64,000 bases of DNA from Pseudomonas fluorescens (GTDB taxonomy: Bacteria > Pseudomonadota > Gammaproteobacteria > Pseudomonadales > Pseudomonadaceae): the NCBI GenBank assembly GCA_902825215.1, contig LR782234.1, positions 4,836,001 through 4,900,000 on the forward strand. Reading direction: 5' to 3'. Each line of letters starts with the position of its first letter. The stretch's first letter is position 1. Made by a program: the position numbers and the translations under genes. Shown here piece after piece: positions 25,858 through 34,052 of this stretch. Under the pieces are notes generated by a model, which worked only from the letters and a program-made list of their open reading frames with translations, made no database searches and was not told the origin of the DNA.

Positions 25858-27185
25858 TGCTCAATTCGGTGATGGTCGTTGATGACGAAAGCAGCATTCG
25901 CAGCGCCGTCGAACAGTGGCTGAGCCTGTCCGGGTTCGCGGTGCAACTGTTCAGCCGCGCCGAAGAATGCCTCGCCGCCCTGCCCGCGCACTTTGCGGGG
26001 GTGATCCTCAGCGACGTGCGCATGCCCGGCATGGGTGGCTTGGCGTTGTTGGCCGAAGTGCAGAAACGCGATGCAGATCTTCCGGTGATTCTGCTCACCG
26101 GCCACGGCGATGTGCCAATGGCGGTCGAAGCGATGCGCGACGGTGCCTACGACTTTCTGGAAAAGCCGTTCAGCCCGGAAAGCCTGCTTGGCAGCCTGCG
26201 TCGCGCGCTGGACAAACGCGGGTTAATCCTGGAAAACCGCGCGCTGCACACGCAGGCCGATAACCGCGCCCGACTCGATGCGACCCTGCTCGGCGTTTCC
26301 CGGGGTTTGCAGACCCTGCGCCGGCAAGTGCTGGATCTGGCCGCGTTGCCGGTCAACGTGCTGATCCGCGGCGAAACCGGCAGCGGCAAGGAACGGGTCG
26401 CGCGCTGCCTGCATGATTTCGGCCCGCGCGCAGACAAGCCGTTCGTGGCGCTGAACTGCGCGGCGATTCCCGAGCAACTGTTCGAAGCCGAGTTGTTCGG
26501 CCACGAGAGCGGCGCGTTCACCGGCGCCTCGGGCAAACGCATCGGCAAACTCGAATACGCCGATGGCGGCACGCTGTTTCTCGACGAGATCGAAAGCATG
26601 CCGCTGGCCCAGCAAGTGAAACTGCTGCGTGTGTTGCAGGAACAGAAGCTGGAACGGCTGGGTTCGAACCAGAGCATCCGCGTCGACCTGCGCATTGTCG
26701 CGGCGACCAAACCCGATCTGCTCGACGAGGCGCGCGCCGGACGCTTTCGCGAAGATCTGGCCTATCGCCTGAACGTCGCCGAGCTGCGCCTGCCGCCATT
26801 GCGCGAGCGCCGCGAAGACATTCCGTTGCTGTTCGACACGTTCGCCCGCCAGGCCGCCGAACGCCTCGGCCGCACGTTTGCGCCGTTGAGCGGCGCGCAG
26901 CTGAGTCACCTGCTCAGTCATGACTGGCCGGGGAATGTGCGGGAACTGGCCAACGTCGCCGAACGCCAGGTGCTAGGGCTGGATGAACCTGTCGCCGGAA
27001 TCGATCCGGGGCAATCGCTGGCCGCTCAGCAGGAAGCGTTCGAGGCGCAGTGCCTGCGCGCGGCGCTGACCCGGCACAAGGGTGACGTGAAAGCCGTGCT
27101 TGAGGAGCTGCAACTGCCGCGCCGGACCTTCAATGAAAAGATGCAGCGGCATGGGTTGAGTCGGGAGATGTTTGTCGCGGAGTGA
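25857..27185 (+). CDS. mifR: Sigma-54-dependent response regulator MifR
   Basis: NtrC-family activator of 442 residues. A receiver domain (phospho-acceptor Asp in ILSDVRMPGMGG, about residue 53) is followed by an AAA+ domain with Walker A GETGSGKE, the sigma-54 contact loop GAFTGA and Walker B GGTLFLDEIE. A Fis-type helix-turn-helix lies at the C-terminus (GDVKAVLEELQLPRRTFNEK). It should be phosphorylated by the upstream kinase and activate sigma-54 promoters; a very good one lies before the downstream carrier at 27583. It overlaps mifS by one base. Confidence 0.9.
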   Translation: MLNSVMVVDDESSIRSAVEQWLSLSGFAVQLFSRAEECLAALPAHFAGVILSDVRMPGMGGLALLAEVQKRDADLPVILLTGHGDVPMAVEAMRDGAYDFLEKPFSPESLLGSLRRALDKRGLILENRALHTQADNRARLDATLLGVSRGLQTLRRQVLDLAALPVNVLIRGETGSGKERVARCLHDFGPRADKPFVALNCAAIPEQLFEAELFGHESGAFTGASGKRIGKLEYADGGTLFLDEIESMPLAQQVKLLRVLQEQKLERLGSNQSIRVDLRIVAATKPDLLDEARAGRFREDLAYRLNVAELRLPPLRERREDIPLLFDTFARQAAERLGRTFAPLSGAQLSHLLSHDWPGNVRELANVAERQVLGLDEPVAGIDPGQSLAAQQEAFEAQCLRAALTRHKGDVKAVLEELQLPRRTFNEKMQRHGLSREMFVAE

Positions 27186-27190
27186 TGCAC

Positions 27191-27304
27191 GATGATCGTT
27201 CCCACGCGCAGCAAAGGAATGCAGCCCGGGACGCTCCGCGTCCCCTTCGAAGCCGAACGCGGAGCGTCCGTTGAGGCATTCCCACGCAGAGCGTGGGAAC
27301 GATC
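27191..27304. repeat. GATCGTTCCCACGC inverted-repeat element, copy 1
   Basis: A 114-base element bounded by GATCGTTCCCACGC and GCGTGGGAACGATC. Inner arms are GGGACGCTCCGCG and CGCGGAGCGTCC, so it can fold into a long cruciform. A second copy is at 61686-61790. It lies in the 476-base gap between mifR and the carrier, which holds no gene. Confidence 0.8.
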
Positions 27305-27312
27305 GCAACCAT

Positions 27313-27474
27313 CCCCCTCACCCCAGCCCTCTCCCCCAAGGGGGGCGAGGGGAAAGGGAGCTGATCTTCATGCTTTTCGAAACCTGAGTTCGACTCGATA
27401 TTCCAGGTCGGCGTTACTTCCAAGAACACCTCGGTCAGTCCCCTCTCCCTCCGGGAGAGGGCTAGGGTGAGGGG
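27313..27474. repeat. MITE-like element with CCCTCACCC ends, copy 1 (inverted)
   Basis: About 162 bases bounded by CCCCTCACCCCAGCCCTC and GAGGGCTAGGGTGAGGGG. On the opposite strand its interior (GAGTCGAACTCAGG, AAAAGCATGAAGAT) matches copy 3 at 36803. Confidence 0.75.
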
Positions 27475-27582
27475 CTTTGGGCTTGCGCCTCAATAAGCGG
27501 AAATCCGCTCATCGATTCGAATTCTTCGGCAACATCCCGCTCACCCCTTCCCGCCAGCCCCTCTAAACCGGCCTTCCCCCCG

Positions 27583-27599
27583 TTGGCACAGCTTCTGCT
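27583..27599 (+). promoter_or_regulatory. Sigma-54 promoter of the alpha-ketoglutarate carrier gene
   Basis: TTGGCACAGCTTCTGCT matches the -24/-12 consensus TTGGCACR-N4-TTGCW with one mismatch. GG (27585) and GC (27597) are separated by exactly ten bases. Expected start of transcription is near 27610, about 50 bases before the ATG at 27662. The upstream gene encodes a sigma-54 activator. Confidence 0.8.
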
Positions 27600-27661
27600 A
27601 CAGCCCCGGCAGGCTGCGTTTCGACGCGCTCCACAAAAACAATTAAACGAAGGATCCTTCA

Positions 27662-28981
27662 ATGGATAACTCCAACGCCCTGCCACTTGGGTCGGCGGCT
27701 GCGCCGGTCAAAGCAAGAACCACCGCCAGCCGGATCAAATCGATCTTCAGCGGTTCCGTCGGCAACATGGTCGAGTGGTACGACTGGTACGTGTATGCCG
27801 CCTTCTCGCTGTACTTCGCGAAAACCTTCTTTCCCGCCGGTTCCACCACCGCGCAATTGATGAACACCGCAGCGATCTTCGCCGTTGGCTTTCTGATGCG
27901 TCCGATCGGTGGCTGGCTGATGGGCATGTACGCCGACAAGGTCGGCCGCAAGAAAGCCCTGATGGCCTCGGTCTACCTGATGTGCTTCGGCTCGCTGCTG
28001 ATCGCGCTGAGCCCGAACTACGAAACCATCGGCATCGGCGCGCCGATCCTGCTGGTGTTCGCCCGTCTGCTGCAAGGCCTGTCGGTCGGTGGCGAGTACG
28101 GCACCTCGGCCACTTACCTCTCGGAGATGGCCACCAAGGAACGTCGTGGCTTCTTCTCCAGTTTCCAGTACGTGACCCTGATCTCCGGCCAGCTCATCGC
28201 GCTGGGCGTGCTGATCGTGCTGCAGAACACGCTGACCACCGAGCAACTGTACGCGTGGGGCTGGCGCATTCCGTTCGCCATCGGCGCGCTGTGTGCCGTG
28301 GTTGCGCTCTACCTGCGTCGCGGCATGGAAGAAACCGAGTCGTTCACCAAGAAAGAAAAGTCCAAGGAAAGCGCCATGCGCACCTTGATGCGCCACCCCA
28401 AAGAGCTGTTGACCGTGGTCGGCCTGACCATGGGCGGCACCCTGGCGTTCTACACCTACACCACCTACATGCAGAAGTACCTGGTGAACACGGTCGGCAT
28501 GAGCATTTCCGATTCGACCACCATTTCCGCCGCCACGCTGTTCCTGTTCATGTGCCTGCAACCGATCATCGGCGGCCTGTCGGACAAGATCGGGCGTCGG
28601 CCGATCCTGATCGCTTTCGGCGTGCTGGGGACGATCTTCACCGTGCCGATCCTGATGACCCTGCACACCATTCAGACCTGGTGGGGCGCGTTCTTCCTGA
28701 TCATGGCGGCGCTGATCATCGTCAGCGGCTACACCTCGATCAACGCGGTGGTCAAAGCCGAACTGTTCCCGACCGAGATCCGCGCCCTGGGCGTCGGCCT
28801 GCCGTACGCACTGACCGTGTCGATCTTTGGCGGCACTGCCGAATACATCGCGCTGTGGTTCAAAAGCATCGGCATGGAAACCGGTTACTACTGGTATGTC
28901 ACAGCGTGCATCGCCGTGTCGTTGCTGGTGTACATCACCATGAAAGACACCCAGAAGCATTCGCGGATTGTGACTGACTGA
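27662..28981 (+). CDS. pcaT: MFS alpha-ketoglutarate (dicarboxylate) permease
   Basis: A 439-residue major facilitator of the metabolite:H+ symporter family, with twelve predicted membrane helices. Family signatures are visible: GNMVEWYDWYVYAAFS at the first helix, RPIGGWLMGMYADKVGRKKAL (loop 2-3, GxxxDxxGR type), and VGGEYGTSATYLSEMA in helix 5. The last two match KgtP/PcaT/ShiA-type carriers. Substrate is inferred from the adjacent mifS-mifR pair and the sigma-54 promoter; in P. aeruginosa MifSR controls the alpha-ketoglutarate carrier PcaT. The ribosome site AAGGA lies upstream of the ATG. Other organic acids cannot be excluded. Confidence 0.85.
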   Translation: MDNSNALPLGSAAAPVKARTTASRIKSIFSGSVGNMVEWYDWYVYAAFSLYFAKTFFPAGSTTAQLMNTAAIFAVGFLMRPIGGWLMGMYADKVGRKKALMASVYLMCFGSLLIALSPNYETIGIGAPILLVFARLLQGLSVGGEYGTSATYLSEMATKERRGFFSSFQYVTLISGQLIALGVLIVLQNTLTTEQLYAWGWRIPFAIGALCAVVALYLRRGMEETESFTKKEKSKESAMRTLMRHPKELLTVVGLTMGGTLAFYTYTTYMQKYLVNTVGMSISDSTTISAATLFLFMCLQPIIGGLSDKIGRRPILIAFGVLGTIFTVPILMTLHTIQTWWGAFFLIMAALIIVSGYTSINAVVKAELFPTEIRALGVGLPYALTVSIFGGTAEYIALWFKSIGMETGYYWYVTACIAVSLLVYITMKDTQKHSRIVTD

Positions 28982-29020
28982 TCGGGTTTCGCAGCGCCAC
29001 TGCAACGGTGGCGTTGATGG

Positions 29021-29108
29021 GCCCCATCGCGAGCAGGCTCACTCCTACAAGGGATCGGTGGTCGACACCAACCCCTTGTAGGCGTGAGCCTGCTCGCGAC
29101 AGGGGCTC
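29021..29108. repeat. REP pair (GAGCAGGCTCAC / GTGAGCCTGCTCGCGA)
   Basis: Two inverted REP units around a spacer in which CTACAAGGG pairs with CCCTTGTAG. It lies in the 384-base gap after the carrier gene; from 29109 to 29365 the DNA becomes AT-rich and holds only the upstream region of the next gene, with no promoter I can assign safely. Confidence 0.75.
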
Positions 29109-29365
29109 CACGGTCTACAGGCTTGAGAATCAACCTCGCCTCAAATCGATTAATCGCTAATTAATCCCGCCAACGCATCCTGCCCCTACCTGATCGATGA
29201 CCTGCGCGACGCTCGCTCCTGCGAAGAAAGCGAAAAACATGCGCCGCCCTTAATATCAATTTAATCGATCTTTTCTAGCATAAATTTGCGCTTTTTAATC
29301 AATTTAGTTGGCGTAGCATTAACCCAATGCAAGACACACCCGCCAACGAATCTGGAGTGACCCAC

Positions 29366-29659
29366 ATGAAAACCAAACTGATCCTCGCGTTCGCCCTTTC
29401 CGTTCTGGCCGCCAACACGTTTGCCGCCGATGGTTACGACCGCACCGGCTCCGCCGTTGCCGCTGATGGCTATGACCGTACCGGTTCTGCCACTATCGCT
29501 GCGGACGGGTATGACCGCACTGGCTCTGCCACCGTCGCTGAAGATGGCTATGACCGCACTGGCTCCGCCACTTTCGCCGCTGACGGCTACGACCGCACCG
29601 GCTCCGCTACCATCGCTGCAGATGGCTACGACCGCACTCAATCGGCCGCGATCAGTTGA
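29366..29659 (+). CDS. Small secreted protein of six 13-residue tandem repeats
   Basis: A 97-residue protein: a signal peptide (MKTKLILAFALSVLAANTFA) followed by six units of (A)ADGYDRTGSAT(I/V/F), ending in DGYDRTQSAAIS. GGAG precedes the ATG by nine bases. The repeat is exact at protein level while codons vary between copies (for example GGT/GGC/GGG, TAC/TAT), so the repeat is kept by selection rather than being newly copied. There is no Cys, and Asp, Tyr and Arg are regularly spaced. Similar small periodic proteins exist in Pseudomonas, but I know no established function. It stands alone, with AT-rich DNA upstream and a hairpin downstream. Confidence 0.8.
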   Translation: MKTKLILAFALSVLAANTFAADGYDRTGSAVAADGYDRTGSATIAADGYDRTGSATVAEDGYDRTGSATFAADGYDRTGSATIAADGYDRTQSAAIS

Positions 29660-29678
29660 TTGCAGTGATATAGCGCAT

Positions 29679-29699
29679 AGCCCGGCTTCGGCCGGGCTT
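29679..29699 (+). terminator. Hairpin after the repeat protein gene
   Basis: AGCCCGGC-TTC-GGCCGGGCT, 20 bases after the stop. The T-run is poor (TTGATCATTTG), so termination is likely but not certain. Confidence 0.55.
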
Positions 29700-29830
29700 G
29701 ATCATTTGTGGCGACGAGATGTTCTGAAACCAACGCAAAACCCTCTGGGAGCGTTTGCATCCGGCTGGAAATCTGCGACGCGGGCTTGCACTATGTAGCG
29801 CTCGAAAAACACTGCGCAGGACCACCCGCC

Positions 29831-30460
29831 ATGCCCGATGACATCCACTTCTACGAACCCGCCAACGGCCACGGCCTGCCCCACGATCCGTTCAACGCCA
29901 TCGTCGGTCCGCGGCCCATCGGCTGGATTTCCTCGCAGAGTGCCGAAGGTCAGCTCAACCTGGCGCCGTACAGTTTCTTCAACGCGTTCAACTACATTCC
30001 GCCGATCATTGGCTTTTCCAGCGTCGGTCGCAAAGACAGCCTGAACAACATCGAGCAGACCGGCGAATTCGCCTGGAACCTCGCCACGCGTCCATTGGCC
30101 GAGCAGATGAATCAGAGCTGCGCGATGGTCGCGCCTGAGGTGAACGAGTTTGAACTGGCGGGATTGACGACCGTAGCGTCGAAAGTGATCGCCGTGCCGC
30201 GCGTGGCAGAAAGTCCGGTGTCCTTCGAGTGCAAGGTCACGCAGATCATTCAGTTGCAGCGCGCCGATGGCGAAACCGTGCCGAGCTGGCTGGTCCTTGG
30301 CGAAGTGGTCGCGGTGCACATCGCCAAATGGTTATTGAAGGACGGCATCTACGACACCGCCGCAGCACAACCGATTCTGCGCGGCGGCGGGCCGGCGGAC
30401 TATTTCCAGTTGGGGCCGGAGGCGCTGTTCAAGATGTGGCGTCCGGGCGCCAACAAGTAA
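29831..30460 (+). CDS. Flavin reductase-like (FMN-binding split-barrel) protein
   Basis: A 209-residue protein of the flavin reductase domain family. IVGPRPIGWISSQSAEGQLNLAPYSFFNAFN is the usual N-terminal FMN-binding region (read here as two adjoining parts), followed by GFSSVGRKDSLNNI and GEFAWNLAT. Enzymes of this family reduce or bind FMN and may serve a monooxygenase; none is adjacent. The start at 29831 (MPDDIHFYEP) has AGGA upstream; the frame is open to 29708 but the extension has no family similarity. Role unknown. Confidence 0.85.
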   Translation: MPDDIHFYEPANGHGLPHDPFNAIVGPRPIGWISSQSAEGQLNLAPYSFFNAFNYIPPIIGFSSVGRKDSLNNIEQTGEFAWNLATRPLAEQMNQSCAMVAPEVNEFELAGLTTVASKVIAVPRVAESPVSFECKVTQIIQLQRADGETVPSWLVLGEVVAVHIAKWLLKDGIYDTAAAQPILRGGGPADYFQLGPEALFKMWRPGANK

Positions 30461-30464
30461 GCGC

Positions 30465-30707
30465 TTACCAGATCAGCTCGGCGTCATCAGTGACGCCCTT
30501 GAGTTTGTCCAGTTCGTTGATGGCGGCGTCGTCGGCGGCAATGGCACCGGGAAACACCTGCTCATCGAGCAATTTGTGAAAGCGTGGCGCACCGCCATCG
30601 ACCAAGGCCTTGACCGCAATCGCTGCGTAATAACCCTTGTTGCCGCCCAACTCGACGGGGACCACTGCGGAAACTGCTTCGAAGCGTTCGAACTCTTTAC
30701 GTGCCAT
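30465..30707 (-). CDS. Small conserved-type hypothetical protein
   Basis: An 80-residue acidic protein (MARKEFERFEAVSAVVPVEL to the C-terminal DDAELIW) with no signal peptide or membrane segment. The ATG at 30707 has GGGA eight bases upstream; an earlier ATG at 30716 is too close to that site. It converges with the flavin reductase gene, four bases apart. Function not recognised. Confidence 0.65.
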   Translation of the reverse strand: MARKEFERFEAVSAVVPVELGGNKGYYAAIAVKALVDGGAPRFHKLLDEQVFPGAIAADDAAINELDKLKGVTDDAELIW

Positions 30708-30750
30708 GTCACACATCCCGGCTCAGACAAATAAGCCGGCCATTAAACCC

Positions 30751-31104
30751 TCAACCGACGAGTTTGTGTACCGGCGCCGGGCACTGGTGCAGGGCTTGTG
30801 CCGCGGAGACGTCGCGGAAGGTGTGAAAATCGAGGCTGTTGACCACCAGGTCCTGCACCAGCTCGGCGAACACTTCCATCGATGGGCTGTTGAAATAAGC
30901 AGTCATCATCTGTTGACTGCTCCAGAACCCGGACACCAGCCACAGCTCTGGATCGCATTGCGATTGCTGCAAGGAAAAACTCAGGCAACCGGGTGCCGAT
31001 CGTGAGACTTCGATCAACGCGCTCAGGCGCACACCGAGTTCCGCCGAACGTCCGGCCTGGGCACGAACGAAAGCCATATGACTGACAGGCATCTGCTTGG
31101 ACAT
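30751..31104 (-). CDS. Antibiotic biosynthesis monooxygenase (ABM) domain protein
   Basis: A 117-residue ferredoxin-like alpha/beta barrel protein. The pattern is that of ABM/YgiN-type proteins: an opening strand (VSHMAFVRAQAGRSAELG), a helix (RLSALIEVSRSAPGCLSF), then LWLVSGFWSSQQMMTAYFNS. Such dimers act as small quinol monooxygenases or chlorite-dismutase relatives; the substrate is unknown. GGAGGG precedes the ATG. It is divergent from the AraC-type gene at 31442, which makes regulation by that protein plausible. Confidence 0.8.
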   Translation of the reverse strand: MSKQMPVSHMAFVRAQAGRSAELGVRLSALIEVSRSAPGCLSFSLQQSQCDPELWLVSGFWSSQQMMTAYFNSPSMEVFAELVQDLVVNSLDFHTFRDVSAAQALHQCPAPVHKLVG

Positions 31105-31441
31105 GATCAACCCTCCATGAAATCGCGTGGCAGCCAGGGGCGGGCTGCGACTGAAGCAAAGATTAAGGGCCGAGGCGTTTGCGCCGTTAGTCGATTCCTG
31201 TCGTCGAGTTGCCCAATCCTGCGCCAGTGCGCCCTGCACCTGTAACAAGCTGTAAATCCTTGTCACAGGCTTGTCATACGGCGTATCAAGCAAGTTTGCC
31301 GGGCCGCGTCCTGCTGTGGCTGGGCAGCCGGGCAAGCGCCGGCAGGATCAGGCAAGCATTTGACAGAATGTGTCTACCGCTCGCGCTTGCACAAATTTAT
31401 GCTCTGCTGCATTCCACCTCCCTTTGCCGAGGATGCCGTGC
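31105..31441. other. Divergent intergenic region between ABM and AraC-type genes
   Basis: 337 bases without a supported gene; short open frames here lack ribosome sites. CAAGCTGTAAATCCTTGTCACAGGCTTGTCA-type direct repeats of CTTGTCA (around 31258-31275) could be regulator half-sites, but this is only suggestive. Confidence 0.3.
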
Positions 31442-32371
31442 ATGACGTCATTCGATCGTTTTCAAGCCGAACCCACTGCTGACATGGAAAAACAGCGCGC
31501 GGAGCTGGCGGCGATCATTCGCCGCAACACCAGCGACGATGGCAGCTACCAGACCGCCATCGGCTCGCTGTTCATGTCGCGTCACACCCAGTCCCACGAC
31601 TTCGCCCCGGTGCTCGCGCAACCGGCGCTGTGCATCATGGCCCAAGGACGCAAAGAGGTGCGGCTGGCCGACGAGTTCTTCAATTACGACCCGCTGAATT
31701 ACCTGGTGGTATCGGTTTCGATGCCGCTGAGCGGGCGCGTGGTCAATGTCTCGCCGGACGAACCGATCCTCGCCGTGCGCCTGGATATTGATCCGACCGA
31801 AATTACCGCACTGATCGCCGACGCCGGCCCGATGGGCGTGCCGACCCGCCCGACCGGGCGTGGTCTGTATGTCGAGCGCATCGACAGTTCGATGCTCGAC
31901 GCGGTGCTGCGTCTGGCACGGCTGCTCGATGCACCGAAAGACATCGCCATGCTCGCGCCGCTGATTCGCCGCGAAATTCTCTATCGCCTGCTGCGCAGTC
32001 CGCAGGGCCATCGTTTGTACGAAATCGCGATTGCCAACAGCCAGAGCCATCGCATCAGTCAGGCGATCAAATGGCTCAACGGCAACTTCGAGCAGCCGCT
32101 GCGCATTGACGATCTGGCCAAAGAAGTGAACCTCAGCGTCTCGACCTTGCATCACCGTTTCAAAGCGATGACGGCGATGAGTCCGTTGCAGTACCAAAAG
32201 CAGTTACGCCTGCAAGAGGCGCGGCGCTTGATGCTGACCGAAGGGCTGGAGGCGTCGGCGGCGGGGTATCGCGTGGGTTATGAGAGCCCGTCGCAATTCA
32301 GCCGCGAATACAGCCGCCTGTTTGGCGCGCCGCCGTTAAGGGATCTCGCACGGTTGCGGCTGTCGGTGTGA
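31442..32371 (+). CDS. AraC-family transcriptional regulator
   Basis: A 309-residue regulator with the AraC_N (cupin-like) N-terminal domain (FAPVLAQPALCIMAQGRKEV, residues 50-185) and two C-terminal helix-turn-helix motifs (IDDLAKEVNLSVSTLHHRFK and ASAAGYRVGYESPSQFSREY). Members of this subfamily often control a divergent oxidoreductase or stress gene, here the ABM protein. The ATG at 31442 has GAGG about ten bases before it; an upstream extension to 31370 is not needed. Confidence 0.88.
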   Translation: MTSFDRFQAEPTADMEKQRAELAAIIRRNTSDDGSYQTAIGSLFMSRHTQSHDFAPVLAQPALCIMAQGRKEVRLADEFFNYDPLNYLVVSVSMPLSGRVVNVSPDEPILAVRLDIDPTEITALIADAGPMGVPTRPTGRGLYVERIDSSMLDAVLRLARLLDAPKDIAMLAPLIRREILYRLLRSPQGHRLYEIAIANSQSHRISQAIKWLNGNFEQPLRIDDLAKEVNLSVSTLHHRFKAMTAMSPLQYQKQLRLQEARRLMLTEGLEASAAGYRVGYESPSQFSREYSRLFGAPPLRDLARLRLSV

Positions 32372-32403
32372 ACCTTCAAGAGCCCTCATCGGAACGCCGC
32401 CCG

Positions 32404-32593
32404 CCTAGCCCTCTCCCAGAGGGAGAGGGGACTGATTGGAAGATATTGAAGAGGTTCGCCGAATTGAGATATCGGTCCTGAATCCAGAATCAGAGACATC
32501 AAGTCCATAATCGACTAGATCTTTCAGGTCGATGTATAGCGCCAGACACCTCGGTCGGCTCCCTCTCCCCAGGGGAGAGGGCTGGGGTGAGGG
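32404..32593. repeat. MITE-like element with CCCTCTCCC ends, copy 2
   Basis: About 190 bases bounded by CTAGCCCTCTCCCAGAGGGA and AGAGGGCTGGGGTGAGGG. The ends match copies 1 and 3, while the interior differs. It fills most of the gap between the convergent AraC and aldehyde dehydrogenase genes. Confidence 0.65.
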
Positions 32594-32600
32594 TAGGCTT

Positions 32601-34052
32601 CTACACCGCCCGGATCACGTGTTTGATTTCCTGAAACGCGGCCAGGCCCCAAGGCCCCAGTTCGCGGCCGATGCTGCTCTGTTTGTAACCGCCCCACGCC
32701 GTCTGCGGGAAGATCACTTGTGGCGCGTTAAGCCACACCAGCCCGGCCTGCAGGGCATTGGCGACACGTTCGGCAGCCTCGGCGTTACGCGTCACCACAC
32801 TGGCGACCAGGCCGAACTGACTGTCGTTGGCCAAGGCGATCGCCTCGGCTTCGCTGCTGAAACTGCGCACGCACAACACCGGGCCGAAAATCTCTTCGCA
32901 CCACAGCGCACTGTCGAGGGGCACTTCGGTGAACACCGTCGGCTGCAAAAAAAAGCCGCGCGGCAGGTGCGCCGGACGATTGCCACCGCATACCAGTCTG
33001 GCTCCGGCACTGAGGCCGCGATCGATGTGGCCGAGCACGCGCTGGTATTGCGCCTGATTGACCAGCGCGCCCATTTCCACGTCCGCCTCGAACGGGTCGG
33101 CCACGCGGATCGCCTGCGCTCGCTGCTGCAGGCGCGCGAGGAATTCATCGGCCAGTTCATCGGCGACCAGCACGCGACTGGTGGCCGAGCACATCTGCCC
33201 GGCATTGAAGAAACCGCCGCCACAGGCCAGCTCCACCGCCAGCTCCAGGTCGGCGTCTTCGAGCACCAGCAGCGAAGACTTGCCGCCCAGTTCCAGACTT
33301 ACGCCCTTGACCGTTTCCGCCGCGCGTTGCATGACCTGGACGCCGACGGCGTTGCTGCCGGTGAAGGAGATTTTGGCAATGCGCGGGTCCGCCGACAGCG
33401 GCGCGCCCACGGCCAGGCCGGTGCCGCAGACCAGATTGAATACGCCTTCGGGCAGACCGGACTCGGCGATGATCGCCGCCAGTTCCAGCTCCGGCAACGG
33501 CGTGACCTCCGAGGGTTTGAGCACCACGCAGCAGCCGGCCGCCAGCGCCGGGGCGAGTTTCCAGGCGGTGGTGACCATGGGGAAATTCCACGGCACGATC
33601 AGCCCGACGACACCGCACGGCTCGCGGCGCAGACGCGCGCTGAAGTCATCGCTGGGCAGCGGCACATTCATGTCGCGCTGCGCATCGAGGCCTTCGGCAA
33701 GTTCGGCGTAGTACTCGAAGGTCGCGATGACATCGTCGACGTCGATCGCCGCTTCGAACAGCGGTTTGCCGTTGTTGCTCGATTGCAGGTTCATCAGGTG
33801 CTCGCGACCGTTGCGCACGCCGTTGGCGATATTGCGCAGGATCGCCGCGCGCTCGGCGCCCGTGGTTTTCGACCAATCCTTGAATGCCGCAGCCGCCGCG
33901 GTCACGGCGTGCTCGACCGCAAATTCGTCACCGCCGTTGACCGTGGTCAGCAGTGCTTCGGTGGCCGGGTTGATCACCCGTAAGTGCTCGCGGCCGGCCG
34001 ACCACTGGCCATTGATGTAGAGGCCGTCGAGTGTGGTTGGCAAATTGATCAC
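32601..34052 (-). CDS. NAD(P)-dependent aldehyde dehydrogenase
   Basis: A 483-residue ALDH superfamily enzyme oxidising an aldehyde to the acid. Visible features are IVPWNFPMVTTAWK, the cofactor loop SFTGSNAVG, the general base Glu in SLELGGKSS and the catalytic Cys in NAGQMCSAT. The preferred start is the GTG at 34052 (V-INLPTTLDG), which overlaps the TGA of the upstream decarboxylase (GTGA). The ATG at 34073 would force a 25-base overlap. The gene is second in a two-gene operon after a ThDP decarboxylase, so it probably oxidises the aldehyde that enzyme releases. The closest known logic is 4-guanidinobutanal oxidation in arginine transamination; substrate not proven. Confidence 0.9.
   Translation of the reverse strand: MINLPTTLDGLYINGQWSAGREHLRVINPATEALLTTVNGGDEFAVEHAVTAAAAAFKDWSKTTGAERAAILRNIANGVRNGREHLMNLQSSNNGKPLFEAAIDVDDVIATFEYYAELAEGLDAQRDMNVPLPSDDFSARLRREPCGVVGLIVPWNFPMVTTAWKLAPALAAGCCVVLKPSEVTPLPELELAAIIAESGLPEGVFNLVCGTGLAVGAPLSADPRIAKISFTGSNAVGVQVMQRAAETVKGVSLELGGKSSLLVLEDADLELAVELACGGGFFNAGQMCSATSRVLVADELADEFLARLQQRAQAIRVADPFEADVEMGALVNQAQYQRVLGHIDRGLSAGARLVCGGNRPAHLPRGFFLQPTVFTEVPLDSALWCEEIFGPVLCVRSFSSEAEAIALANDSQFGLVASVVTRNAEAAERVANALQAGLVWLNAPQVIFPQTAWGGYKQSSIGRELGPWGLAAFQEIKHVIRAV

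Noticed and set aside
27191..27474. Repeats between mifR and the carrier as a coding region
   Set aside because: The short open frames here are generated by palindromic elements found elsewhere in the window and have no ribosome sites.
29400..29640. Tandem repeats as a CRISPR array or minisatellite
   Set aside because: Repeats are contiguous 39-base coding units without unique spacers and lie in frame in a secreted protein with a ribosome site.
30751..31335. Long form (194 residues) of the ABM protein
   Set aside because: The ATG at 31104 has a strong GGAGGG site and begins the domain; the upstream extension has no family similarity.
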